A stretch of DNA of 64,000 bases from Pseudonocardia sp. DSM 110487 (GTDB taxonomy: Bacteria; Actinomycetota; Actinomycetes; Mycobacteriales; Pseudonocardiaceae). The position numbers were made by a program, and so were the translations under genes. The stretch lies in the NCBI RefSeq assembly GCF_019468565.1, contig NZ_CP080521.1:5394001-5458000 (forward strand), in the 5' to 3' direction. Positions 16,860 to 24,336 of this stretch are shown piece by piece; position 1 is the stretch's first letter, and each line of letters begins with the position of its first letter. Under the pieces are notes generated by a model. That model was not told where the DNA came from. It saw only the letters and a program-made list of their open reading frames with translations, and did not search any database.

Positions 16860-18188
16860 TCAGCGGACGAGGCACGGGCGCTTGGGGTCGAACTCCCAGC
16901 CCGGCACGAGGTACTGCATCGCGACGGAGTCGTCGCGCGCGCCCAGCCCGTGCTCGCGGTAGAGCTCGTGCGCGGCGGCGAGGGCATCGGGGTCCAGCTC
17001 GACGCCGAGGCCGGGCGCGGTCGGTACCGCGATCGCGCCGTCGCGGATCGGCAGCGGCTCACGCGTGAGCGCCTGCCCGTCCTGCCAGATCCAGTGCGTG
17101 TCGAGCGCGGTGATCGGTCCCGGAGCCGCCGCTCCGACGTGGGTGAACATCGCGAGCGACACGTCGAAGTGGTTGTTGGAGTGCGAGCCCCAGGTCAGCC
17201 CGAAGGAGGAGCACAGCTGCGCGACGCGCACGGAGCCGCGCATGGTCCAGAAGTGCGGGTCGGCGAGCGGGATGTCGACGGCATCCGTGCGCACGGCGTG
17301 CGCGAGCTGGCGCCAGTCGGTGGCGATCATGTTGGTGGCGGTGGGCAGGCCGGTGGCGCGGCGGAACTCCGCCATGGTCTCCCGGCCGGAGAAGGAGCCC
17401 TCCGCGCCGACGGGGTCCTCGGCGTAGGCGAGCACGTCGTGCAGGTCACGGCAGAGTTCGATCGCCTCGGCCAGTGGCCACGCGCCGTTCGGGTCGAGGG
17501 TGATGCGCGCATCCGGGAAGCGGGCGGCGAGAGCGCGCACGGCGGCGACCTCCTCCTCGCCGGAGAGCACACCGCCCTTCAGCTTGAAGTCGGCGAACCC
17601 GTAGCGGGCCCGCGCCGCCTCGGCGAGCGCCACCACGTCCTTCGGGGTCAGCGCGGGCTCGCGGCGCAGCCGCTCCCAGTCGTCGGCGGGGTTCTCCTCG
17701 GCCACGTAGGGCAGGTCGGTGGCGCGCCGATCACCCACATAGAACAGGTAGCCGAGCACCGGAACCGAGTCACGCTGCTGCCCCTCGCCGAGCAGCTCGG
17801 CAACGGGGACGCCGAGGTGCTGGCCCAGCAGGTCGAGCAGGGCCGACTCGAGGGCCGTCACGGCGTGGATGGTGGTGCGCTGGTCGAAGGTCTGCAGGCC
17901 GCGGCCGCCCGCGTCCCGGTCGGCGAATCCCTCGGCAACCGACCGCAGGAGCGACCCGGCGCGGGCCACCGGCTTCCCGACTAGCAGCTCGGCGGCATCC
18001 GCGATCGTGCGGCGGATCGCTTCGCCCCCTGGCACCTCGCCGACGCCCGTGCGTCCCGCGCTGTCGGTGACGATCGCGATCGTGCGGGTGAAGAACGGGC
18101 CGTGCGCGCCGCTCAGGTTGAGCAGCATGCTGTCGTGCCCGGCGACGGGCACGACCTCCACCCGAGCGACCGTCTGGGCGCCGGTCAT
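16860..18188 (-). CDS. gudD: Glucarate dehydratase
   Basis: 442 aa, the usual GudD length. The enolase-superfamily site shows KLKGG (YGFADFKLKGGVL), Asp in ITLDPNGAW, Glu in AYAEDPVG and Asn in PTATNMIATDW. HFWTMRGSVRVAQLC and TWGSHSNNHFDVSLAM are GudD signatures carrying the catalytic His. It converts D-glucarate (or L-idarate) to 5-dehydro-4-deoxy-D-glucarate. The start overlaps the stop of the downstream-pathway gene kdgD (ATGA), so the order is kdgD, gudD, galactarate dehydratase. Confidence 0.93.
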   Translation of the reverse strand: MTGAQTVARVEVVPVAGHDSMLLNLSGAHGPFFTRTIAIVTDSAGRTGVGEVPGGEAIRRTIADAAELLVGKPVARAGSLLRSVAEGFADRDAGGRGLQTFDQRTTIHAVTALESALLDLLGQHLGVPVAELLGEGQQRDSVPVLGYLFYVGDRRATDLPYVAEENPADDWERLRREPALTPKDVVALAEAARARYGFADFKLKGGVLSGEEEVAAVRALAARFPDARITLDPNGAWPLAEAIELCRDLHDVLAYAEDPVGAEGSFSGRETMAEFRRATGLPTATNMIATDWRQLAHAVRTDAVDIPLADPHFWTMRGSVRVAQLCSSFGLTWGSHSNNHFDVSLAMFTHVGAAAPGPITALDTHWIWQDGQALTREPLPIRDGAIAVPTAPGLGVELDPDALAAAHELYREHGLGARDDSVAMQYLVPGWEFDPKRPCLVR

Positions 18189-19102
18189 CAGGAGACCTTC
18201 TGCACCAGTGTCGCCAGCTCGGCGCGCTCGTCCTCGGTGAGGTCGGTGAGCGGCGGACGCACGCGGCCGCCGTCCCGCCCCACCGCCGTGAGGCCCGCCT
18301 TGATGATCGATACCGCGTACCCCTTCTCGCGGTCGCGGATGTCGAGGTACGGGATCACGAACTCCGACAGCAGCCGGTAGACCGTCTCCCGGTCCTGCTG
18401 GCGAACCGCTGCGTAGAAGCGCAGCGCGAACTCGGGCAGGAAGTTGTACAGCGCGGAGGAGTAGGTGCTCACGCCCAGCTGCAGCAGCGGCAGCGCGAAC
18501 GTCTCGGCGGTGGGGAGGCCGCCGATGTAGGTCAGCCGGTCGCCGAGCCGGGCGTAGATGCGGGTGAGCCGCTCGATGTCGCCGACGCCGTCCTTGAAGC
18601 CGACCAGGTTCGGGTTGCGCTCGGCGAGCTCCGCGACGGTCGTGTCGGTCAGCACGGCGTTCGCCCGGCTGTAGACGATCACGCCGAGGTCGGTGGCGCG
18701 ACACACGGCGCTGACGTGCTCGGCGAGGCCACGCTGTCCCGCCTCGGTGAGGTACGGCGGGAACAGCAGCACGCCCGAGGCGCCCGCGTCCTGCGCGGCC
18801 TTCGCCTGCGCCACGGCGAGCGCGGTGCCCCCGGTGGCCGGCGCGACGACGGGAACCAGGTCACCGACCTCCGAGACGGCCGTGCGGACGACGTGGTCGA
18901 CCTCGGGCGGGGTGAGCGAGAAGCCCTCCCCGGTGCCGCCGGCGGCGAACAGGCCGGCCACGTCGAACCCGGCCTGCCAGGCCAGGTGCTCCCGGTAGCG
19001 GGGCTCGTCGAACTGGAGGTCGGCGTCGAAGTGGGTCACCGGGAAGGACAGCAGGCCGGACCGGAGCCGGTCGGCGAGTTCGTCCGGGGGCAGCAGCGTC
19101 AC
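18188..19102 (-). CDS. kdgD: 5-dehydro-4-deoxyglucarate dehydratase
   Basis: 304-aa DapA-superfamily (beta/alpha)8 barrel. GLFAAGGTGEGFSLTPPE is the substrate-carboxylate loop. The Tyr is in GVIVYSRANAVL and the Schiff-base Lys in VGFKDGVGD. It decarboxylates and dehydrates 5-keto-4-deoxyglucarate to 2-oxoglutarate semialdehyde. The product's dehydrogenase is not in this cluster, but an aldehyde dehydrogenase at 48074-49510 could serve. GTG 19102 lies only 6 nt after a strong -10, which implies a leaderless mRNA. Confidence 0.9.
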   Translation of the reverse strand: MTLLPPDELADRLRSGLLSFPVTHFDADLQFDEPRYREHLAWQAGFDVAGLFAAGGTGEGFSLTPPEVDHVVRTAVSEVGDLVPVVAPATGGTALAVAQAKAAQDAGASGVLLFPPYLTEAGQRGLAEHVSAVCRATDLGVIVYSRANAVLTDTTVAELAERNPNLVGFKDGVGDIERLTRIYARLGDRLTYIGGLPTAETFALPLLQLGVSTYSSALYNFLPEFALRFYAAVRQQDRETVYRLLSEFVIPYLDIRDREKGYAVSIIKAGLTAVGRDGGRVRPPLTDLTEDERAELATLVQKVS

Positions 19103-19108
19103 GCGGTC

Positions 19109-19163
19109 ACCGTAGAAACACCGACGATGCCTGTCCAAGAGCAGTTCCGCATGGTGCGATACC
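19109..19163 (-). promoter_or_regulatory. kdgD promoter with LysR-type box
   Basis: Reading on the minus strand: box GGTATC-N3-CCATGC (19149-19163), then -35 TTGGACA (19132-19138), a 17-bp spacer and -10 TACGGT (19109-19114). The GTG start of kdgD is 6 nt after the -10. Box, spacing and -35 match the tctC promoter at 20066-20120 exactly in arrangement. Confidence 0.75.
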
Positions 19164-19172
19164 TGTCCAGCA

Positions 19173-20057
19173 TTACGAGTAGCCTCCGAGGACGTCGAGG
19201 ACCCGCCACAGCGCCGGGTTGGCCGACTCCCTTGCCCACAGCAGGTGCAGCTCCGCCGGTTCGGGCACGGGCGTCGCAAGCCGCACGAAACCGACGCCCT
19301 CGATCCGCAGCCGGGTCGCCGATGCCGGCACGAACGCGATGCCCCGGCCCGCGGCGACGAGCCAGAGCATCGTGAGCACCTGGCTCACGCTGTGGACGAT
19401 GTCCTCATGGGGGATCGGAACGACACCCGCGATCAGGTCGTAGAAGTAGCGGGCCTTCGTGGGCGAGTGCATGATGACCGGCTCGCCGACGACGTCGTCC
19501 GCGGTCACGTCGCGGTCGAGCGTGAGCAGCCGGTGGCCGGCAGGCGCCGCGACGAGCATCGGCTCGCGGTGCAGCAGCCGCGAGTCGAACGTGTCGCGGT
19601 CGAACGGCGGGCGGGCGAGCCCGATGTCGATCTCGCGGTTGGCCAGCGCCGCCACCTGCTCGCGGGTGACCATCTCGGCCAGATCCACGTCGACATCGGG
19701 CAGCCGACGGCCGAGCTCGTTGAGCAGCTCACCGAGGACGCCGTAGGTGGACGCCGCGGTGAACCCGATGCGCACCACGCCACTGGTCCCTGACGAGACG
19801 CGCCGCGCCAGGTCGGGGGCCGCGTCGGCGAGTGCCAGCAGCCGCCGGGCCTCGGTGAGGAACACTCGGCCTGCGGCCGTGAGGTTGACCCGCCGGTTGT
19901 CGCGCACGAGCAGCTGCGCGCCGACGGCCCGCTCCAGCTTCTGGATCTGCCGCGAGAGCGGTGGCTGCGTCATCTTCAGGCGGACGGCGGCCCGGCCGAA
20001 GTGGAGCTCGTCGGCGACGGCCACGAACCCGCGCAGCTGCTCGAGCGTGTAGGCCAT
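19173..20057 (-). CDS. LysR-family regulator of the aldarate module
   Basis: 294 aa. The N-terminal winged HTH is textbook (MAYTLEQLRGFVAVADELHF ... MTQPPLSRQIQKLERAVGAQL), followed by the LysR substrate-binding domain (VRIGFTAASTYGVLGELL). It sits between the kdgD operon and the divergent tctCBA operon. Both flanking promoters carry the same box, so this protein most likely controls both, with glucarate or a keto-deoxy intermediate as probable inducer. Confidence 0.92.
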   Translation of the reverse strand: MAYTLEQLRGFVAVADELHFGRAAVRLKMTQPPLSRQIQKLERAVGAQLLVRDNRRVNLTAAGRVFLTEARRLLALADAAPDLARRVSSGTSGVVRIGFTAASTYGVLGELLNELGRRLPDVDVDLAEMVTREQVAALANREIDIGLARPPFDRDTFDSRLLHREPMLVAAPAGHRLLTLDRDVTADDVVGEPVIMHSPTKARYFYDLIAGVVPIPHEDIVHSVSQVLTMLWLVAAGRGIAFVPASATRLRIEGVGFVRLATPVPEPAELHLLWARESANPALWRVLDVLGGYS

Positions 20058-20065
20058 GCACGAAC

Positions 20066-20120
20066 GGTATCAATCCATGCCACATCGGATTTGGACAGGC
20101 ATGACCGCCGTTCCTAGGCT
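20066..20120 (+). promoter_or_regulatory. tctC promoter with LysR-type box
   Basis: Box GGTATC-N3-CCATGC (20066-20080) lies 9 bp from the LysR start. The -35 TTGGACA is at 20091-20097, with a 17-bp spacer and the -10 TAGGCT at 20115-20120. The box-to-35 distance equals that at kdgD. A normal leader with GGGGAGA precedes ATG 20161. Confidence 0.75.
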
Positions 20121-20160
20121 GCCCCGGCAAGGAACGCGGCTTCTCGAAGGGGAGAACGAC

Positions 20161-21174
20161 ATGACCAGGACCCTCGCTGGGCGCCGCTGGCCCTCGATCG
20201 GGCTCGGGCTCGCCCTCGCCGTCGCGCTCACGGCCTGCGGCGGCAACCTCGGCTCCGGCAGTTCCGAGGACGCAGCGGAGTTCCCTGGCGGCGACCCCGT
20301 CACGATCCTCGTCGGAGCGGACCCCGGTGGCAGCACCGACCTGATCGCCCGTGCGCTCGCCGAACCGGCGTCCGACGACCTCGGCGTGCCGGTCGTCGTC
20401 GAGAACCGGCCGGGCGCCAACGGCGCCCTCGCCGCCCGCGAGCTCGCGAGCGCCGCCCCGGACGGCCACCGGCTGATGATCTTCAACGGGAGCCTCGCCT
20501 ACATCACGCCACTGGCGGTCTCCCCCGAGGAGGCCGTCGACGTCGCGGACTACGAGATCATCACCGGCGTGTCCCAGGACGACTACGTGCTCGTGACCGC
20601 GCCGTCCTCCGGCCTGCGCACGGTGCAGGACCTGGCGAACGCGGGCCGCCCGATCACCTACGGCACCACCGGCGTCGGCACCGGCAGCGAGCTGTCGCAG
20701 GCCCTGCTGTTCAGCCAGGCCGGCATCCCCGCCAGCGCCGTGCCGTTCGACGGGGGCTCCCCCACCCTCACCGCGGTGCTGGGCGGCCAGGTCGACGTCG
20801 GCTCGATCCAGCTCGGCGAGGCGGTGGAGCAGATCCAGGCGGGCACGCTCACGCCGATCGTGACGTTCGCCCGGCAGCGCCCCTCCTACCTGCCCGACAC
20901 CCCCACCGCGGTGGAGGCGGGCTACGACGTCCCGGTGCAGCAGTCCCGCGCCGTCGCGGCGCCGAAGGGCACCCCGCCCGCGGTGCTGGACCGGCTGCGC
21001 GCGTCGTTCCAGAAGGCGTTCGCCACCGACGCGTACAAGCAGTTCAACACCGACAACCAGCTCACGCCCAACGAGGTCGGCGGCGAGGAGCTGCGCGCGC
21101 AATGGACCGGGAGCCTGGACAGCTACCGCCGGGTCACCGAGCAGTACGGCATCAAGTTGGGCGGGCAGGGGTGA
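20161..21174 (+). CDS. tctC: Tripartite tricarboxylate-type transporter substrate-binding lipoprotein
   Basis: 337 aa, Bug-family binding protein. The lipoprotein signal peptide ends in the lipobox LTAC (about residue 23). VTILVGADPGGSTDLIARAL is the N-terminal Bug block, and VVVENRPGANGALAARELA is its hallmark, with the carboxylate-binding Gly/Asn loops. GGGGAGA precedes ATG 20161. First gene of tctC-tctB-tctA-usp. Given the dehydratases next door, the ligand is probably an aldarate such as glucarate or galactarate. Confidence 0.92.
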   Translation: MTRTLAGRRWPSIGLGLALAVALTACGGNLGSGSSEDAAEFPGGDPVTILVGADPGGSTDLIARALAEPASDDLGVPVVVENRPGANGALAARELASAAPDGHRLMIFNGSLAYITPLAVSPEEAVDVADYEIITGVSQDDYVLVTAPSSGLRTVQDLANAGRPITYGTTGVGTGSELSQALLFSQAGIPASAVPFDGGSPTLTAVLGGQVDVGSIQLGEAVEQIQAGTLTPIVTFARQRPSYLPDTPTAVEAGYDVPVQQSRAVAAPKGTPPAVLDRLRASFQKAFATDAYKQFNTDNQLTPNEVGGEELRAQWTGSLDSYRRVTEQYGIKLGGQG

Positions 21175-21701
21175 GCTCCGAGGAGTCGACGCCGGCCGCG
21201 GCGGCGCGACTCTCGGACGCCATCCACGAGGTGGAGGAGGCCGAGCACGAATTCCGGCCACCGGTCGCCGGGCGGGTGACGGACGTCGTCGTCGGGATCG
21301 CGGTGCTGGGGCTCGGGGTGGCCGCGCTCGCCGGCTCACTCGCCCTCGGGGTCGGCAGCCCACGCGCCCCCGGCACCGGGACGTGGCCCTTCCTGGTGAG
21401 CGTCGTGCTCGTCGTGCTCGGGCTGGGACTGCTGGCGCTGACGGGGCGGATGCACGACGCGGAGCGGTTCACCCGCGCCGGCTGGCTCGTCCTCGCGGGC
21501 CTCGCCACCATGATCGCATTCGTCACGGTGATCTCGCTGATCGGATTCGAGATCCCGGCGGCGCTGCTGATGTTCGTGTGGCTGAAGTTCCTCGGCGGCG
21601 AGTCGTGGCGATCCTCGATCGTCACCAGCCTCGCCACCGTTCTCGCGTTCTACATCGTCTTCGTCGGGCTGCTCGCGGTCCCGATCCCGCACATGTTCTG
21701 A
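21171..21701 (+). CDS. tctB: TctB small membrane subunit
   Basis: 176 aa with about four membrane segments: VVVGIAVLGLGVAALAG, FLVSVVLVVLGLGLLAL, GWLVLAGLATMIAFVTV and a final VLAFYIVFVGLLAVPI. The GTG start overlaps the tctC stop (GTGA). It has the hydrophilic 35-residue N-terminus common in actinobacterial TctB. It partners TctA in proton- or sodium-driven uptake of organic acids. Confidence 0.88.
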   Translation: MSSEESTPAAAARLSDAIHEVEEAEHEFRPPVAGRVTDVVVGIAVLGLGVAALAGSLALGVGSPRAPGTGTWPFLVSVVLVVLGLGLLALTGRMHDAERFTRAGWLVLAGLATMIAFVTVISLIGFEIPAALLMFVWLKFLGGESWRSSIVTSLATVLAFYIVFVGLLAVPIPHMF

Positions 21702-21713
21702 GGAGTTCAGCGC

Positions 21714-23216
21714 GTGGACCTGACTCCGGTGGTCGAGGGCTTCAGCGTGGTGCTGGAGCCGACCAACCTCCTGTTCTGTCTCATCGGCGTGGTCGTCGGC
21801 ATGCTGATCGGGGTGCTGCCAGGGCTCGGCCCCGCGGCCACGATCGCGATCCTGCTGCCGATCACGTTCGGGCTGGAGCCGGTGACCGCGATCATCATGC
21901 TCGCCGGCATCTTCTACGGCGCCCAATACGGCGGCACGATCACGTCGGTGCTGCTGCGGCTGCCGGGCGAGGCGTCGTCGGTGGTCACCGTGTTCGACGG
22001 GCACGCGCTGGCGCGCCAAGGCAAGGCCGGCACCGCGCTGGGCATCGCCGCGATCGGATCGTTCATCGGCGGCACGGTGTCGATCATCGCGTTGTCGCTG
22101 CTCGCACCGATCGTCGCGGGCTTCGCGCTCGACTTCGGCCCGCCCGAGTACACCGCCCTTGCCCTGCTGGGCATCCTGCTGGTCGCGACGGTCAGCAGCG
22201 GCCACCGGCTCAAGGCGCTCGTCGCCGCCTGCATCGGCCTGCTGCTGGCCACCGTGGGGCGCGACGGCTTCACCGGAGCCGCGCGGTTCACCTTCGACAA
22301 CCTCTCGCTCGCCGACGGCATCGACTTCGTACCGATCGCTATGGGCCTGTTCGGGCTCGGGGAGATCCTCTACAACCTCGAGGAGCGCCACCGCTCGGTG
22401 CAGGCGCCCGCGCGCGTCGCGAACGTCTGGCCGTCCCGCGCCGACCTGCGGGCGTCATCCGGGGCCATCGGCCGGGGATCGGTGATCGGCTTCGTGCTCG
22501 GGATCCTCCCGGGCGGCGGTGCGGTGATCTCCTCGCTCGCCGCCTACGGCCTCGAGAAGCGCCGGTCGAAGCACCCGGAACGCTTCGGGCGGGGTGCGGT
22601 GGAGGGCGTCGCGGCACCGGAGACCGCGAACAACGCCGCGGCCACCTCGTCGTTCATCCCGCTGCTGACGCTGGGCATCCCGGCGAACGCGACTATGGCG
22701 GTGATCTTCGGCGCGCTGCTCATCCAGGGCGTGAGCCCCGGCCCTCAGCTGGTCTCCGAGCACCCGGAGCTGTTCTGGGGCGTGATCAACTCGATGTACA
22801 TCGGGAACATCCTGCTTCTGATCATGAGCATCCCGCTGGTCGGCCTCTTCGTGCGGATCCTGCGCGTACGCGCAACGATCCTGGCGCCGATCACGGTCCT
22901 GATCACCCTGATCGGCGTCTACACCGTGGGCAACGACGTCTTCGACATCATGCTCGTGATCTTCTTCGGCGCCGTGGGCTACTTGATGAAGAAGCTCGGG
23001 TTCGAGCCGGGCCCGCTCGTGCTCGCGTTCGTGCTCGGCTCCCTGCTCGAGGAGTCCCTGCGCCGGTCGCTGATCATCTTCGAGGGCGATGCCACCGGGT
23101 TCGTCACCCGCCCGATCTCCGGCACGCTGCTCGCCGCGTTCCTGGTGGTCGCCCTCCTCCCCCTGGTCCGGGCCGCGCTGGCGCGGCGCCGCTCCGAATC
23201 GAAGGAGACTGTATGA
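21714..23216 (+). CDS. tctA: TctA large membrane subunit
   Basis: 500 aa, the normal TctA size, with about 11-12 membrane helices. Conserved blocks are GVLPGLGPAATIAILLP, GIFYGAQYGGTITSVLLRLPG, and the second inverted-repeat motif GILPGGGAVISSLAAY. EGVAAPETANNAAATSSFIPLLTLGIP is the strongest family signature. GAGGAG precedes GTG 21714. The stop overlaps the start of the UspA gene. Confidence 0.95.
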   Translation: MDLTPVVEGFSVVLEPTNLLFCLIGVVVGMLIGVLPGLGPAATIAILLPITFGLEPVTAIIMLAGIFYGAQYGGTITSVLLRLPGEASSVVTVFDGHALARQGKAGTALGIAAIGSFIGGTVSIIALSLLAPIVAGFALDFGPPEYTALALLGILLVATVSSGHRLKALVAACIGLLLATVGRDGFTGAARFTFDNLSLADGIDFVPIAMGLFGLGEILYNLEERHRSVQAPARVANVWPSRADLRASSGAIGRGSVIGFVLGILPGGGAVISSLAAYGLEKRRSKHPERFGRGAVEGVAAPETANNAAATSSFIPLLTLGIPANATMAVIFGALLIQGVSPGPQLVSEHPELFWGVINSMYIGNILLLIMSIPLVGLFVRILRVRATILAPITVLITLIGVYTVGNDVFDIMLVIFFGAVGYLMKKLGFEPGPLVLAFVLGSLLEESLRRSLIIFEGDATGFVTRPISGTLLAAFLVVALLPLVRAALARRRSESKETV

Positions 23217-23602
23217 CCGTCCTCGTCGGATTCGTCCCGAACGCGGAGGGCGAGGCCGCGTTCGCCGCGGGCCTCGACGAGGCCCGCAGGCGCGGGGAGG
23301 ACCTGCTCGTCCTGAACTCGCCGCGCGACGGTGCCCCGGTGAGCGCCGACGTCGCGCCACCGGAGCTGGTCGCCGACCTCACTGCCAGGGCTGAGGCGGC
23401 CGGGGTCGCGATGCGGCTCGTGCAGGAGGCGCGCCGCGGGGAGCTGGCCGACGAGGTGCTCCGCGCGGCCTCCGACGCGGACGCCTCGGTGATCGTCGTC
23501 GGCCTGCGCCGCCGCTCCCCCGTCGGCAAGCTCATCCTGGGCAGCAGCGCGCAGCGGATCCTCCTCGAGGCCGACCGGCCGGTGCTCGCGGTGAAGCCCT
23601 AG
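23213..23602 (+). CDS. Universal stress protein (UspA family)
   Basis: 129 aa, single Usp domain. The ATP-binding signature G-x2-G-x9-G-(S/T) is read as VVGLRRRSPVGKLILGSSAQRIL near the C-terminus, ending in DRPVLAVKP. Coupled to tctA by ATGA overlap. Usp proteins fused or linked to TTT and other secondary transporters may tune transport with energy state; here that is inference. Confidence 0.88.
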   Translation: MTVLVGFVPNAEGEAAFAAGLDEARRRGEDLLVLNSPRDGAPVSADVAPPELVADLTARAEAAGVAMRLVQEARRGELADEVLRAASDADASVIVVGLRRRSPVGKLILGSSAQRILLEADRPVLAVKP

Positions 23603-23617
23603 ACCGGCATACCGAAG

Positions 23618-23631
23618 GATCTACGCTGTAT
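23618..23631 (+). promoter_or_regulatory. TetR operator copy upstream of the tetR gene
   Basis: GATCTACGCTGTAT ends 2 bp before the GTG start of the TetR gene. It matches 11 of 14 bases with the reverse complement of 24323-24336 in front of the MFS gene. Autoregulation is the natural reading. Confidence 0.55.
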
Positions 23632-23633
23632 CA

Positions 23634-24266
23634 GTGACCGATCTGCGGCGGCGGATCCTCGAGGCCGCGCTGGCCATCGCGGATGAAGGAGGGCTCTCGG
23701 CTGTCACGATGCGGGCCGTGGCGCAGCGTGTCGGGGTCAGCCCGATGGCGCTGTACCCGCACGTCGCGGGCAAGGAGGCGCTGCTCGACGGGATGGTCGA
23801 CGTGTTGCTGGCGAAGCTGCTGCCGTTGGTCGACTCGTTGCCCGTCGACGCTGACTGGTGGAGCCGGCTCTCCGCCCTCGCCCGCGGGTTCCGCGCGCTC
23901 GCGATCGACCACCCCAGCGCCTTTGCGCTGTTGCTCTCCCGCCCGTCGGTGACGCCGGAGGCCGTGCGGGCGACCGATGTCGTGTACGGGGCGGTGCTCG
24001 AAGCCGGTGTTCCCGAGGCCGACGTGCCTCGGATCGAGCGTCTGATCTCGACCTTTGTGATCGGCTTCGCCGCGTCAGAGGTCAACGGCCGCTTCAGCCG
24101 CGGCACCCTCGACCCGCGCAGCCGACGCGCGCAGCTCGCCCTGGCCGAGGCGCCCGGGCACTACCGCCTCGCCGAGTACCTCGACCAGCCCATCGACTGG
24201 GACGCGGAGTTCGAGGCCGATCTCGCCGATCTCCGCGCACTCATCGAGCTCGCCCGCCACCGTTAA
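23634..24266 (+). CDS. TetR-family regulator
   Basis: 210 aa. The N-terminal HTH is typical (RRRILEAALAIADEGGLSAVTM through VGVSPMALYPHVAGKEALLDGMV), and the C-terminal ligand domain resembles TetR_C proteins that control drug exporters. The GTG start overlaps the tail of its operator. It is followed in the same direction by an MFS transporter and an ATP-grasp enzyme whose promoter has a matching palindrome, so it probably represses that pair. Confidence 0.88.
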   Translation: MTDLRRRILEAALAIADEGGLSAVTMRAVAQRVGVSPMALYPHVAGKEALLDGMVDVLLAKLLPLVDSLPVDADWWSRLSALARGFRALAIDHPSAFALLLSRPSVTPEAVRATDVVYGAVLEAGVPEADVPRIERLISTFVIGFAASEVNGRFSRGTLDPRSRRAQLALAEAPGHYRLAEYLDQPIDWDAEFEADLADLRALIELARHR

Positions 24267-24312
24267 CCAGGCCTGTCGTCGGTCGTGTGACGGGGATCTC
24301 CAACCGTCGCTA

Positions 24313-24332
24313 TACAACGTATATACGATGTA
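24313..24332 (+). promoter_or_regulatory. TetR palindromic operator before the MFS gene
   Basis: TACAACGTATATACGATGTA is a near-perfect 20-bp palindrome; the central 10 bp CGTATATACG are fully symmetric. It lies only 4 bp upstream of GTG 24337, so repressor binding would block the start. TATACA at 24311-24316 inside it could be the -10. Confidence 0.65.
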
Positions 24333-24336
24333 GATC

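Noticed and set aside
16860..18704. Extended glucarate dehydratase frame upstream of 18188
   Set aside because: The extra part overlaps kdgD in another frame and consists of Arg-rich shadow sequence; the GudD N-terminus fits ATG 18188.
23213..23602. UspA as a separate stress gene unrelated to tctCBA
   Set aside because: The ATGA overlap with tctA and lack of its own promoter place it in the transporter operon.
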